Shown here: positions 26,004 to 33,095 of the stretch, piece by piece | How the letters are laid out: each line of letters opens with the position of its first letter | How positions within the stretch are numbered: the first letter of the stretch is position 1 | Translations under genes and position numbers: made by a program | DNA from: Planctomycetia bacterium | GTDB lineage: Bacteria; Planctomycetota; UBA8108; UBA1146 | Length of the DNA: 33,095 bases | Assembly: GCA_009937185.1 (NCBI GenBank) | Contig: JAACCY010000163.1 | Coordinates: 1-33,095 of the forward strand | Direction of reading: 5' to 3' | Notes under the pieces: generated by a model | The model's input: only the letters and a program-made list of their open reading frames with translations | Told to the model about the DNA's origin: nothing | The model's database searches: none

Positions 26004-26282
26004 ATGGTTAAGAAATCTTCTGAATCAGCGCATTCCGAGTATTGGAAAAAGAATCTTAAATTAATCGGAAAGCTGCTCTTTATTTGGGCCTTCGTTTCTT
26101 TTGGGCTGAGTTTAGCGTTTGCGGATGCTCTTCACGGGGTGCTCTTCCCCCTTCCTGGTACCCCTTTAGGCTTCTGGTTTGCTCAACAAGGCTCGATCTT
26201 TACCTTTGTGATCCTCATATGGGTTTATGCCTGGCGAATGAACCGCTTAGACGATGAATACTTCTCAGAAGGGGACGAATAA
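26004..26282 (+). CDS. Sodium:solute symporter small subunit (DUF4212)
   Basis: A 92-residue protein with two transmembrane segments and the typical YWKKNLKLIGKLLFIWAFVS opening and WFAQQGSIFTFVILIWVYAW second helix of the small subunit of VC_2705-type symporters. It is required alongside the large SSS-family subunit by family association. The TAA stop overlaps the ATG of the large subunit (TAATG), so the two are translationally coupled. ATG 26004 has a GGGGGA sequence just upstream. Confidence 0.92.
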   Translation: MVKKSSESAHSEYWKKNLKLIGKLLFIWAFVSFGLSLAFADALHGVLFPLPGTPLGFWFAQQGSIFTFVILIWVYAWRMNRLDDEYFSEGDE

Positions 26283-27991
26283 TGGATATCCAGCAATGGA
26301 CAGCATTCCTTGTGGGAGCATCTTTTCTTCTCTACATCGTTATTGCCATTCGATCACGAGCAAACAGTACCGGCGAATTTTATGTCGCGGGTGGGCACGT
26401 CCCGCCTTTGGCAAACGGAATGGCAACAGCCGCAGATTGGATGAGTGCGGCATCGTTTATATCGATGGCTGGACTCATCTCATTTTCAGGGTTTGACGGT
26501 TCTGTTTACCTGATGGGTTGGACTGGTGGATATGTCCTACTGGCACTTCTTCTCGCTCCGTATTTAAGAAAATTTGGAAAGTTTACCGTTCCCGATTTCA
26601 TCGGAGATAGGTACTACTCTCAATTGGCTCGAATCGTCGCTGTGATATGCGCTATCTTTGTGTCCTTCACTTATGTCGCTGGCCAAATGAGGGGTGTCGG
26701 ATTGGTATTCAGTCGATTCCTTGAAGTGGATATCACCACGGGTGTCGTCATTGGGATGTGCATCGTGTTTGTCTACGCGGTGCTCGGAGGTATGAAGGGC
26801 ATCACCTATACACAGGTTGCACAGTATTGTGTCCTCATCTTTGCTTTCATGGTTCCAGCGATTTTCATCTCGCTTCATGTCGCGGATTGGGCAATACCCC
26901 AAATTGGATTCGGTATGGGTACTCCGGGTCAAGGGTCGACGATTCTTGCTCGATTGAATGGTCTACATGAGGAACTGGGGTTTTCTTCTTATACGCGGGG
27001 AAGCGGTAACACTATAAACCTGATTGCTATCACCTTTGCGCTGATGGCAGGTACTGCTGGATTACCTCACGTCATCATTCGGTTTTACACCGTACCTCGC
27101 GTTCGAGATGCACGTACTTCAGCCGGCTGGGCTCTCTTGTTGATCGCGATTCTATATACGACAGCTCCAGCCGTTGCTGTCTTTGCGCGAACAAATCTTC
27201 TCGATACCGTGTACAAGGAAGGTCAATTCCAACCTCATTCGAGTATGCCTGATTGGTTTAATACATGGGAAGGAACAGGGCTTATCAAATTCACCGATCA
27301 CAATAATGACGGCTTGATTCAATATGTAGGTGAAGGAGCCGTGGATGCTGAAGGACTACTTCTTCAGAATGAGTTAATTATTGATCGAGATATTATGGTT
27401 CTCGCGAATCCAGAAATTGCAGGGCTTCCCAATTGGGTCATCGGCCTCGTTGCAGCAGGAGGTTTAGCGGCAGCATTATCTACAGCTGCAGGATTATTAC
27501 TCGTGGTCTCTACATCCTTCTCGCACGATCTGTTACGAAAATGGCTTAAGCCTGACATCAGTGAAAAAGAAGAATTGTTGGCGGCCCGAATTGCTGCAGG
27601 AGTTGCGGTGTGCTTTGCCGGATATCTGGGTATTCATCCCCCTGGTTTTGTTGGGGAGGTCGTGGCGTTCGCATTTGGGCTTGCTGCAGCTAGTTTCTTT
27701 CCGGCAATCTTACTGGGCATATTCATGAAGCGGATGAATAGTGAAGGTGCGATCGCGGGAATGATTGTGGGGTTGCTCTTTACTGCGAGTTACATCATAT
27801 ATTTCAAATTTATGCATCCCGAGCTCGATTCCGCAGATCACTGGTGGTGGGGCATTTCGCCGACAGGAATCGGGAGCGTTGGAATGTGCTTTAATTTCAT
27901 GGTCGCAGGGATTGTTCGCTCATTCACAGCTGATCCACCTCAAGAGGTGCTGGAGATGGTGGAGCAGATTCGATTGCCTGAGAAAGGCTAA
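26282..27991 (+). CDS. Sodium:solute symporter large subunit, SSS family (VC_2705 type)
   Basis: A 569-residue Na+-coupled organic-acid symporter, related to acetate permease ActP. Visible landmarks are FYVAGGHVPPLANGMATAADW near the N-terminus, GGMKGITYTQVAQY, MAGTAGLPHVIIRFYTVP and AALSTAAGLLLVVSTSFSHD. An extracytoplasmic loop (about residues 320-375) carries DHNNDGLIQY, an EF-hand-like acidic stretch. About 13 helices are visible. Given the acyl-CoA genes nearby, a short-chain carboxylate is a reasonable substrate guess. It is the second gene of a pair and ends one base before the convergent DMT gene. Confidence 0.92.
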   Translation: MDIQQWTAFLVGASFLLYIVIAIRSRANSTGEFYVAGGHVPPLANGMATAADWMSAASFISMAGLISFSGFDGSVYLMGWTGGYVLLALLLAPYLRKFGKFTVPDFIGDRYYSQLARIVAVICAIFVSFTYVAGQMRGVGLVFSRFLEVDITTGVVIGMCIVFVYAVLGGMKGITYTQVAQYCVLIFAFMVPAIFISLHVADWAIPQIGFGMGTPGQGSTILARLNGLHEELGFSSYTRGSGNTINLIAITFALMAGTAGLPHVIIRFYTVPRVRDARTSAGWALLLIAILYTTAPAVAVFARTNLLDTVYKEGQFQPHSSMPDWFNTWEGTGLIKFTDHNNDGLIQYVGEGAVDAEGLLLQNELIIDRDIMVLANPEIAGLPNWVIGLVAAGGLAAALSTAAGLLLVVSTSFSHDLLRKWLKPDISEKEELLAARIAAGVAVCFAGYLGIHPPGFVGEVVAFAFGLAAASFFPAILLGIFMKRMNSEGAIAGMIVGLLFTASYIIYFKFMHPELDSADHWWWGISPTGIGSVGMCFNFMVAGIVRSFTADPPQEVLEMVEQIRLPEKG

Positions 27992-27992
27992 A

Positions 27993-28943
27993 TCAGAGTT
28001 GCTCTTTGCTGGGGTCATGTGCACTTTTGGTCAGTCCTGGGATTCCCAGTTCTGCGACGAGCATGCCAATGATAATCAGTGCTCCTCCAGCGATCGCTAG
28101 GAGTGATAGCTTTTCCCCGATTAACCACCATGAGAACGCAGCGGCAGTGACGGGCTCCATTGCAAAAATCACAGCAGTGCTGACAGCGGTAGTCGATTTT
28201 TGCGCCCAACTCTGCACCAAAAAAGCGAGGGCTGTTGCGAGTATTCCTGTCAATGCAACGGCGCTCCAAACTTTGCTTGAGAGCTGACTAATATCAGGAA
28301 TATTTTCTAGCGTGAGAGCAGCAATCAAAGACAAGAGAAAGACTGTTCCGATTTCTATCGTGGTCATCGCCAATGCTGAAACTCGAGAAGCCCACCTTGC
28401 TTTGAAAATGATCTGAAAGGCGAAGGCGATCGTGCAGCCAAATGTAATCATATCTCCACGAGCGACGTCCAACTGAGCCGGGGGATCTACCGATTGAGCT
28501 TCTCCGCCAAAGGCCATGCAAGCCAAGCCCATGGCTGCGAGGAAGACACCCAATAGAACCTTGCTCTCGAGTCGATTCTTCAAGAACAGAAATGCCAGTA
28601 AGGGAACGACGATGACTGAGAGGCCGGTGAGAAATCCCGAATGCGCTGGGGTTGTGTAGAGGAGCCCTGTTGTTTGAAATGTGTATCCCAACCAGAGCGA
28701 TATTCCTGTTAAGAGCCCGGCTTTCCATAAGATTTTTTTATCCTCAGTGGAATATTTTTTCTTTTGCCTTCCTCGCAAGAGAAGCATGGGAAGAAGAATG
28801 GCGCTGGCGATCCCGAATCTGAGAACATGAAACGAGTGAACTGGGATCTCCTCAATCGCCTTCTGGACAGAGACGAAAGTCGCTCCCCAGACAACGACGA
28901 CGAGAAACAGTGCAAAATTGGCTCTACGTGTCGTGGAAACCAC
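27993..28943 (-). CDS. EamA/DMT-family transporter
   Basis: A drug/metabolite transporter of the ten-helix EamA type, with two tandem EamA repeats: the first opens with FALFLVVVVWGATFVSVQKA, the second with GDMITFGCTIAFAFQIIF. FAMEPVTAAAFSWWLIGEKLS is the typical end of the second repeat. Substrate unknown; relatives export amino acids or other small metabolites. I chose GTG 28943 because AAAGGA lies seven bases upstream; a TTG at 29009 would add a 22-residue basic leader with no ribosome site. It is convergent with the symporter pair, one base apart. Confidence 0.9.
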   Translation of the reverse strand: MVSTTRRANFALFLVVVVWGATFVSVQKAIEEIPVHSFHVLRFGIASAILLPMLLLRGRQKKKYSTEDKKILWKAGLLTGISLWLGYTFQTTGLLYTTPAHSGFLTGLSVIVVPLLAFLFLKNRLESKVLLGVFLAAMGLACMAFGGEAQSVDPPAQLDVARGDMITFGCTIAFAFQIIFKARWASRVSALAMTTIEIGTVFLLSLIAALTLENIPDISQLSSKVWSAVALTGILATALAFLVQSWAQKSTTAVSTAVIFAMEPVTAAAFSWWLIGEKLSLLAIAGGALIIIGMLVAELGIPGLTKSAHDPSKEQL

Positions 28944-29116
28944 GTCTGTGTCCTTTCCGGCCCTTCGGATGCGCTTCAACGCAATGGTCTCTCGTGTTAT
29001 CTTGCACAAGATCGTGGAAGTCTACAGAGGATTCGGTTTTCCGTATTCTCCAACCGTGAATTTTAAGCCGGAATCCAACTCCTCAAGGAGGTTGGAAGGA
29101 TAGGACGCTGAGTCCA

Positions 29117-29145
29117 CTTTCCACCTCTGGGATGATCGTGGAAAG
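29117..29145. promoter_or_regulatory. Perfect eight-base inverted repeat upstream of the PPIase gene
   Basis: CTTTCCAC (29117-29124) and GTGGAAAG (29138-29145) with a 13-base spacer lie about 90 bases before the PPIase start, in the divergent gap with the DMT gene. A smaller hairpin (CCAACTCC/GGAGGTTGG) lies at 29075-29095. It could be an operator; no regulator is identified. Confidence 0.4.
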
Positions 29146-29233
29146 CCGCTTGGAAATCGCCTTCCTGTAAGAACAGAGTCAATTGAGCCTTCCCTGTGTT
29201 CCAAGTCATGGACAGGGTAGACAAAGGAGCCTA

Positions 29234-31447
29234 ATGATTTCGCATATGTTGAGTTTCAGACCGTCGGTTTGGACGGGGCATTCCAGAATGGAATCCAGAT
29301 TTTCCGTATTACTGGTGTTGGGTCTTCTTCTCGGTGGGGGGATCCTATTTCCCGGCGGGAAATTGGATGCTCAAGAGCAAAGAAATCTCAGGCACATACT
29401 CATTGCTACTGAGAATGTGGCGAACAAGCTTCTTGCCGCTGCTCAATCCGGTACAGATTTTAAGATGTTGGCGAGGAGGTATTCCCTCGATGTCGGCACA
29501 AAAATTCTGGGAGGGGATCTCGATTGGGTTTCTCCCGGTCAGATGGAGCCTGAGTTTTCTCTGGCGGCCTTCAGCATTCCAGAAATCGGAGGATTTGCGA
29601 CCTGCAAAACCCGCTATGGTTGGCACGTGATCCAGTATGTTGATCAAAGGGGGGGCGTAAAAGAGAAGCCTTCAGATAAAGATACGGACAGTGGTGGAGC
29701 GAATCCAGAAACCACTGACAAGGGGAAGGCAGAAGTTAATTCTCCCAAAAACCCGCTTCCTGTGAATCCTTCTGCAGATCGTAATGAAGATCTTGCTTGG
29801 CAGATTTCTTTTTCTGACAGGATCTACACACCGGGAAAGAATGGCGAGGTTCCACAGATCGATTTGACGATCAGAGCGACCAATAAAAGTGAAACGGCGC
29901 TGAAGGTCATCGATCCTGTGCTGTGGCCTTTAGGTCTCATCGTTCGCTATCAGTTCGGTAAACTCAATGTTCCAGTGAACGCTCCTGAAGGGTATTCCAG
30001 ATCGAAGTTCAAGCTGGAAGAGATTGCTCCGGGCGCAACAATCCAAAGAAGTTTCAGGTTACAAGATTATGTCGACGTCAGTCAAAACTGGCCGATTGTT
30101 CGTGTGATTTGGAGAGGTGACACCCTGTTCGACAGATCTTCGAAACAGGAAATCTTGCCCACGGGCCAAGACTCTCTTCAAAAGATGAAATCTCGTTGGA
30201 GATTTTATCGTAGTGGTGAAGCGAATTTCAATCTCCTGCCAGAAGTGAAGTCGGATGAGCGCTGGGTCGTATGCATCTTCTCCTCAGGGAGAATCTGGAT
30301 TGAGTTGAACAACAATGAGGCTATCCCCGGGTTGAATGCCGCAATTGTCAGCAGTATTCGAAAGGGTGATTGGGACAAGCGTCCTTTTGACTTTTTTAAT
30401 AACCAAGTGATGCGATTTGGTTTGAGTGCCGAGTCTACAGGGAATCAAGGAATTGAGATTCCTTCTAGTGCGCAGTTCACAGGAGTTGTGAACAGGGGTG
30501 ACTTCATAGCATTACCGACGAAATTGTCGAATTCTGCACTGGGATTTGGCCAGAGATTTGGTCTTTCGATCACAGACGGCGCTCAACTCTCAACAAAAAA
30601 TGGATCCATCATCGGTCGGATTATTCTCGAAGAAGGGGATCCGCTGAGAAGACTTGAGGAACGGAATGGCGAGAAGAAAACTTCTCAGATCACTCTCGCC
30701 CTCGCTTGGCCCTACGATTTGATTCCAGACAGAACTCGTAAGGCGATGGAGAAGTCTCCGGAAGAGAAAGTTGACCTGCAGAAAAAAGAAGCTTCGAAAT
30801 CGAAAGAAAAAATCGTAGAAACGAAGAAACCTATTCTTCAGAAATCTCCAAAGGAGATTCTTAAGAAGGAAGAGGAGAGAGCGAAGATCAGGGAAAAGGC
30901 AAAACAGTCTACCCTTGAAAAGGTGATCGAGAAAAATCCCGCTCAGGTTCTCGTTCCACTGCCTAGAATCCAAATGGAGACCAGTAATGGTACATTCCTC
31001 ATCCAGTTGTTTGAGAATGATGCTCCAAATACGGTCGCTCATTTCATCCATCTCGTCGAATCCGGATTTTATGACGGCCTGACTTTCCACAGAAGAGTCC
31101 GAACTGATTCGAGTGAGGGATTCGTTCAGGGAGGCAGCCCAGACGGTACAAGTGCGGGGAAACTGGATTACACCATTGTCGATGAGCCCAGTATTAGAAG
31201 GCCGGTGAAAAAATACTCAGTCGTGATGGCGAGGCATCACACCCGTGATAACTCTGCGAGTACGCAGTTTTTTATCGCTCTGGATGATCTCGATTATCTG
31301 AATGGTCAATACACTGTTTTCGGCGAAATCATTAACGGTCAGCAATCTGCAATGCGGCTCGACTCTCGAAGCACTATAAAAAGTATGAAGGTGCTTTCGA
31401 AAAGAGATCGGGAATATAAATTCAAAAAGTTTAATCAGAGTCCGTAG
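29234..31447 (+). CDS. Exported peptidyl-prolyl isomerase with parvulin and cyclophilin domains
   Basis: A 737-residue extracytoplasmic folding factor. Order: N-terminal signal or anchor with hydrophobic residues 25-39; parvulin-type domain at about 51-135 (RHILIATEN, GGDLDWVSPGQMEPEF, CKTRYGWHVIQYVDQR); a central beta-rich region (about 175-500) I do not recognise; a long Lys/Glu-rich, probably coiled-coil linker (about 510-575); and a C-terminal cyclophilin domain (about 578-735; FHRRV with the catalytic Arg, FVQGGSPDGTSAGK, STQFFIAL, YTVFGEI). ATG 29234 has AAAGGAG upstream; TTG-type starts near 29183 would lengthen an already long leader. Combining two unrelated PPIase families in one chain is uncommon. 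It probably assists folding of secreted proteins. Confidence 0.88.
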   Translation: MISHMLSFRPSVWTGHSRMESRFSVLLVLGLLLGGGILFPGGKLDAQEQRNLRHILIATENVANKLLAAAQSGTDFKMLARRYSLDVGTKILGGDLDWVSPGQMEPEFSLAAFSIPEIGGFATCKTRYGWHVIQYVDQRGGVKEKPSDKDTDSGGANPETTDKGKAEVNSPKNPLPVNPSADRNEDLAWQISFSDRIYTPGKNGEVPQIDLTIRATNKSETALKVIDPVLWPLGLIVRYQFGKLNVPVNAPEGYSRSKFKLEEIAPGATIQRSFRLQDYVDVSQNWPIVRVIWRGDTLFDRSSKQEILPTGQDSLQKMKSRWRFYRSGEANFNLLPEVKSDERWVVCIFSSGRIWIELNNNEAIPGLNAAIVSSIRKGDWDKRPFDFFNNQVMRFGLSAESTGNQGIEIPSSAQFTGVVNRGDFIALPTKLSNSALGFGQRFGLSITDGAQLSTKNGSIIGRIILEEGDPLRRLEERNGEKKTSQITLALAWPYDLIPDRTRKAMEKSPEEKVDLQKKEASKSKEKIVETKKPILQKSPKEILKKEEERAKIREKAKQSTLEKVIEKNPAQVLVPLPRIQMETSNGTFLIQLFENDAPNTVAHFIHLVESGFYDGLTFHRRVRTDSSEGFVQGGSPDGTSAGKLDYTIVDEPSIRRPVKKYSVVMARHHTRDNSASTQFFIALDDLDYLNGQYTVFGEIINGQQSAMRLDSRSTIKSMKVLSKRDREYKFKKFNQSP

Positions 31448-31471
31448 GACTCAGGGACGTCAGGATACCAA

Positions 31472-32251
31472 ATGGCAAGTGTGACCATGGATCGATCAGG
31501 AACGGGAATAGCCACCGTTACGATTGATCGCCAGAAACAATTGAATGCTCTTGATGATGCTACGGTGCAATCGATCCGCGAAGTTTTCGAGGAGATCTCG
31601 AATGATACTTCGGTGAGGGCCGTCATATTAACTGGAGCCGGCGATAGAGCTTTTGTTGCGGGAGCTGATATCCAGCAACTCGCCGACCAAGATGCGATCG
31701 AAGCGCGAGAGAGAGCTCTCAAAGGCCAGTCCGCCTTCAATGCCATCGAAAGATGTGGCAAGCCGGTGATCGCTATGATCAATGGCTTTGCTCTCGGAGG
31801 TGGATGTGAGCTCGCCCTCGCTTGCCATCTCCGGTACGCCTCTGCAAAAGCAAAGATTGGGCTACCCGAGGTCACGCTAGGGATCATTCCCGGATACGGC
31901 GGGACCCAAAGGTTGCAGAGAATTATCGGTAGAGGCCGTGCGTTAGAGTTGATTCTAACGGGTGAACACATTTCTGCAGACAAAGCATATGAACTGGGAC
32001 TTGTGAACCAGGTCTTTTCTCCTGAGGAATTAGAAGCCGGCGTTCAGGCTGTAGCGGAGACACTCTGCAAGCGAGGACCCAAGGCTCTCGATCATGCTAT
32101 CGACGCAGTGATCAGGGGGGGTGATGGCACTCTGGCGGATGGACTTGCTATCGAGGCCGATCTCTTTGGAGTGACTAGTGCTACTAAAGATATGAAAGAA
32201 GGAATGGCAGCCTTTCTTGAGAAACGGTCTCCCAACTTCGAAGGAAAATAA
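31472..32251 (+). CDS. Enoyl-CoA hydratase (crotonase family)
   Basis: Adds water to crotonyl-CoA or another trans-2-enoyl-CoA, the step between the acyl-CoA dehydrogenase and hydroxyacyl-CoA dehydrogenase reactions. 259 residues, the normal length. The oxyanion hole segments are AFVAGADIQQL and INGFALGGGCELALACHL; both catalytic glutamates are present, in GGGCELAL and in GLPEVTLGIIPGYGGTQRL. ATG 31472 has AGGA seven bases upstream. It lies 24 bases after the PPIase stop and 65 bases before a thiolase, so it probably forms a small unit with the latter. Confidence 0.94.
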   Translation: MASVTMDRSGTGIATVTIDRQKQLNALDDATVQSIREVFEEISNDTSVRAVILTGAGDRAFVAGADIQQLADQDAIEARERALKGQSAFNAIERCGKPVIAMINGFALGGGCELALACHLRYASAKAKIGLPEVTLGIIPGYGGTQRLQRIIGRGRALELILTGEHISADKAYELGLVNQVFSPEELEAGVQAVAETLCKRGPKALDHAIDAVIRGGDGTLADGLAIEADLFGVTSATKDMKEGMAAFLEKRSPNFEGK

Positions 32252-32316
32252 ATACTCATTTGATATTTCTCGCTGAAGTCCATGAGGCGGAAGTGAATAG
32301 AACTGAAGGAACGAAA

Positions 32317-33095
32317 ATGAAACAAAAAATTAAGGTCCTTGGCGGTGCCAGGACAGCTATGGCCGAATATGTCGGGACCCCCGGATTTGGACTCTTCAAG
32401 GACATCAGTGCCATTGAATTGGGTGCGTTGGCCACGAAAGAGGCATTACGGAGAAGTGAAATCGATCCCGCTGCGGTTGATCATGTCGTGATGGGCAATG
32501 TCATGCAAACCAGTGCTGATGCCCTCTATGGTGCTAGGCATGTCGCTCTTCGTGCGGATTTGCCGATCGAGACACCTGCACTGACAGTCAATCGTCTCTG
32601 TGGATCAGGACTTCAGTCCGTCGTTACTGGAGCCCAGCATATCCTTCTCGACGAAGCCAAGGTGGTTGTGGCCGGGGGCATGGAAAATATGTCTCAATGT
32701 CCACATGTAATCCGTGGAGCCCGTGAGGGGTTCCATCTGGGGCAAGGTAAGCTGGAAGATCTATTGATGGCTTCACTGCTTGATCCCTACTGCGGTCTTT
32801 TCATGGCTCAAACTGCAGAAAAGTTGGCGACTCAGCACAATATTTCTCGCGAAGAGCAAGATGAGTTCGCCATCACGTCCATTTCCCGTGCCAGAGCCGC
32901 GCAGGAAAATGGAGTCTTTAACGATGAAATGTTCCCTGTGACAGTGAAGCGTCGCCGTGAAGAGATTGAAGTCTTTAGGGATGACCACATCAAACCGGAT
33001 ACGACTCATGAGAAGTTATCGAAACTTCGTCCGGCATTTGGCAAAGAAGGAACCGTTACGGCTGGAAACGCCAGTGGAATCGTCGATGGTGCCGC
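32317..33095 (+). CDS. Acetyl-CoA acetyltransferase (thiolase), 3' end missing
   Basis: A second thiolase, cut by the right edge after about 259 codons. It begins MKQKIKVLGGARTAM with AAGGA six bases upstream of ATG 32317. The catalytic Cys is in VNRLCGSGLQSVV; VAGGMENMSQCPH, MAQTAEKLATQHNISREEQD and LRPAFGKEGTVTAGNASGI are typical. The missing part would contain the catalytic His and second Cys. It is similar in layout to the thiolase at 20920 but clearly a different paralogue, and follows an enoyl-CoA hydratase. Confidence 0.94.
   Translation, partial: MKQKIKVLGGARTAMAEYVGTPGFGLFKDISAIELGALATKEALRRSEIDPAAVDHVVMGNVMQTSADALYGARHVALRADLPIETPALTVNRLCGSGLQSVVTGAQHILLDEAKVVVAGGMENMSQCPHVIRGAREGFHLGQGKLEDLLMASLLDPYCGLFMAQTAEKLATQHNISREEQDEFAITSISRARAAQENGVFNDEMFPVTVKRRREEIEVFRDDHIKPDTTHEKLSKLRPAFGKEGTVTAGNASGIVDGA

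Noticed and set aside
26282-27991. EF-hand-like DHNNDGLIQY loop in the symporter as a calcium sensor
   Set aside because: Only one acidic loop with no helix-loop-helix visible; probably a family feature of the extracytoplasmic loop rather than a functional EF-hand.
30590-31090. Antisense open frame of 166 residues inside the PPIase gene
   Set aside because: Phe/Arg/Leu-rich shadow of the Lys/Glu-rich linker on the opposite strand.

Overview
The window looks like chromosomal DNA of a free-living Gram-negative bacterium, most likely a planctomycete. The best clues are a secreted protease ending in a dockerin-like pair of D-x-N-x-D-G repeats of the kind common in marine Planctomycetota, a Tat-exported Gfo/Idh/MocA oxidoreductase, a multihaem cytochrome paired with a sulfatase-modifying-factor-fold protein, and a general richness in secreted proteins. 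This taxonomic call is inference; no rRNA or tRNA gene is visible.

Layout. (1) Positions 1-2872: 3' part of a fused isobutyryl-CoA mutase (icmF). (2) 2884-6154, minus strand: three genes joined by ATGA overlaps (SUMF-fold protein, seven-haem cytochrome c, four-helix membrane protein), divergent from an ApbE flavin transferase (6228-7424); this resembles an extracytoplasmic electron-transfer module. (3) 7549-8913: Tat-exported oxidoreductase with a strong terminator. (4) 9015-11603, minus strand: ABC exporter operon (ATPase and two permeases); the first permease appears frameshifted at its N-terminus. (5) 12002-16315: very large secreted M4-type metalloprotease with repeats, then a strong terminator. 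(6) 16691-22101: acyl-CoA operon (hydroxyacyl-CoA dehydrogenase, acyl-CoA dehydrogenase, MeaB GTPase, divergent acyl-CoA dehydrogenase, thiolase), then a small membrane protein. (7) rsmG (minus). (8) 23158-24123: an MsrB-MsrA fusion interrupted by an in-frame UGA exactly at the MsrA catalytic cysteine, the signature of a selenoprotein. (9) Transport genes: CstA, a two-subunit sodium:solute symporter and a DMT exporter. (10) 29234-33095: secreted PPIase with both parvulin and cyclophilin domains, enoyl-CoA hydratase, and a thiolase cut by the right edge.

Together icmF, the acyl-CoA dehydrogenase, enoyl-CoA hydratase, hydroxyacyl-CoA dehydrogenase and thiolases could carry isobutyryl-CoA (for example from valine) through butyryl-CoA to acetyl-CoA. 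The most notable observation is the putative selenocysteine-containing MsrBA. Next are the ApbE/multihaem cluster, an acyl-CoA dehydrogenase lacking both usual catalytic glutamates, and the frameshifted ABC permease start.
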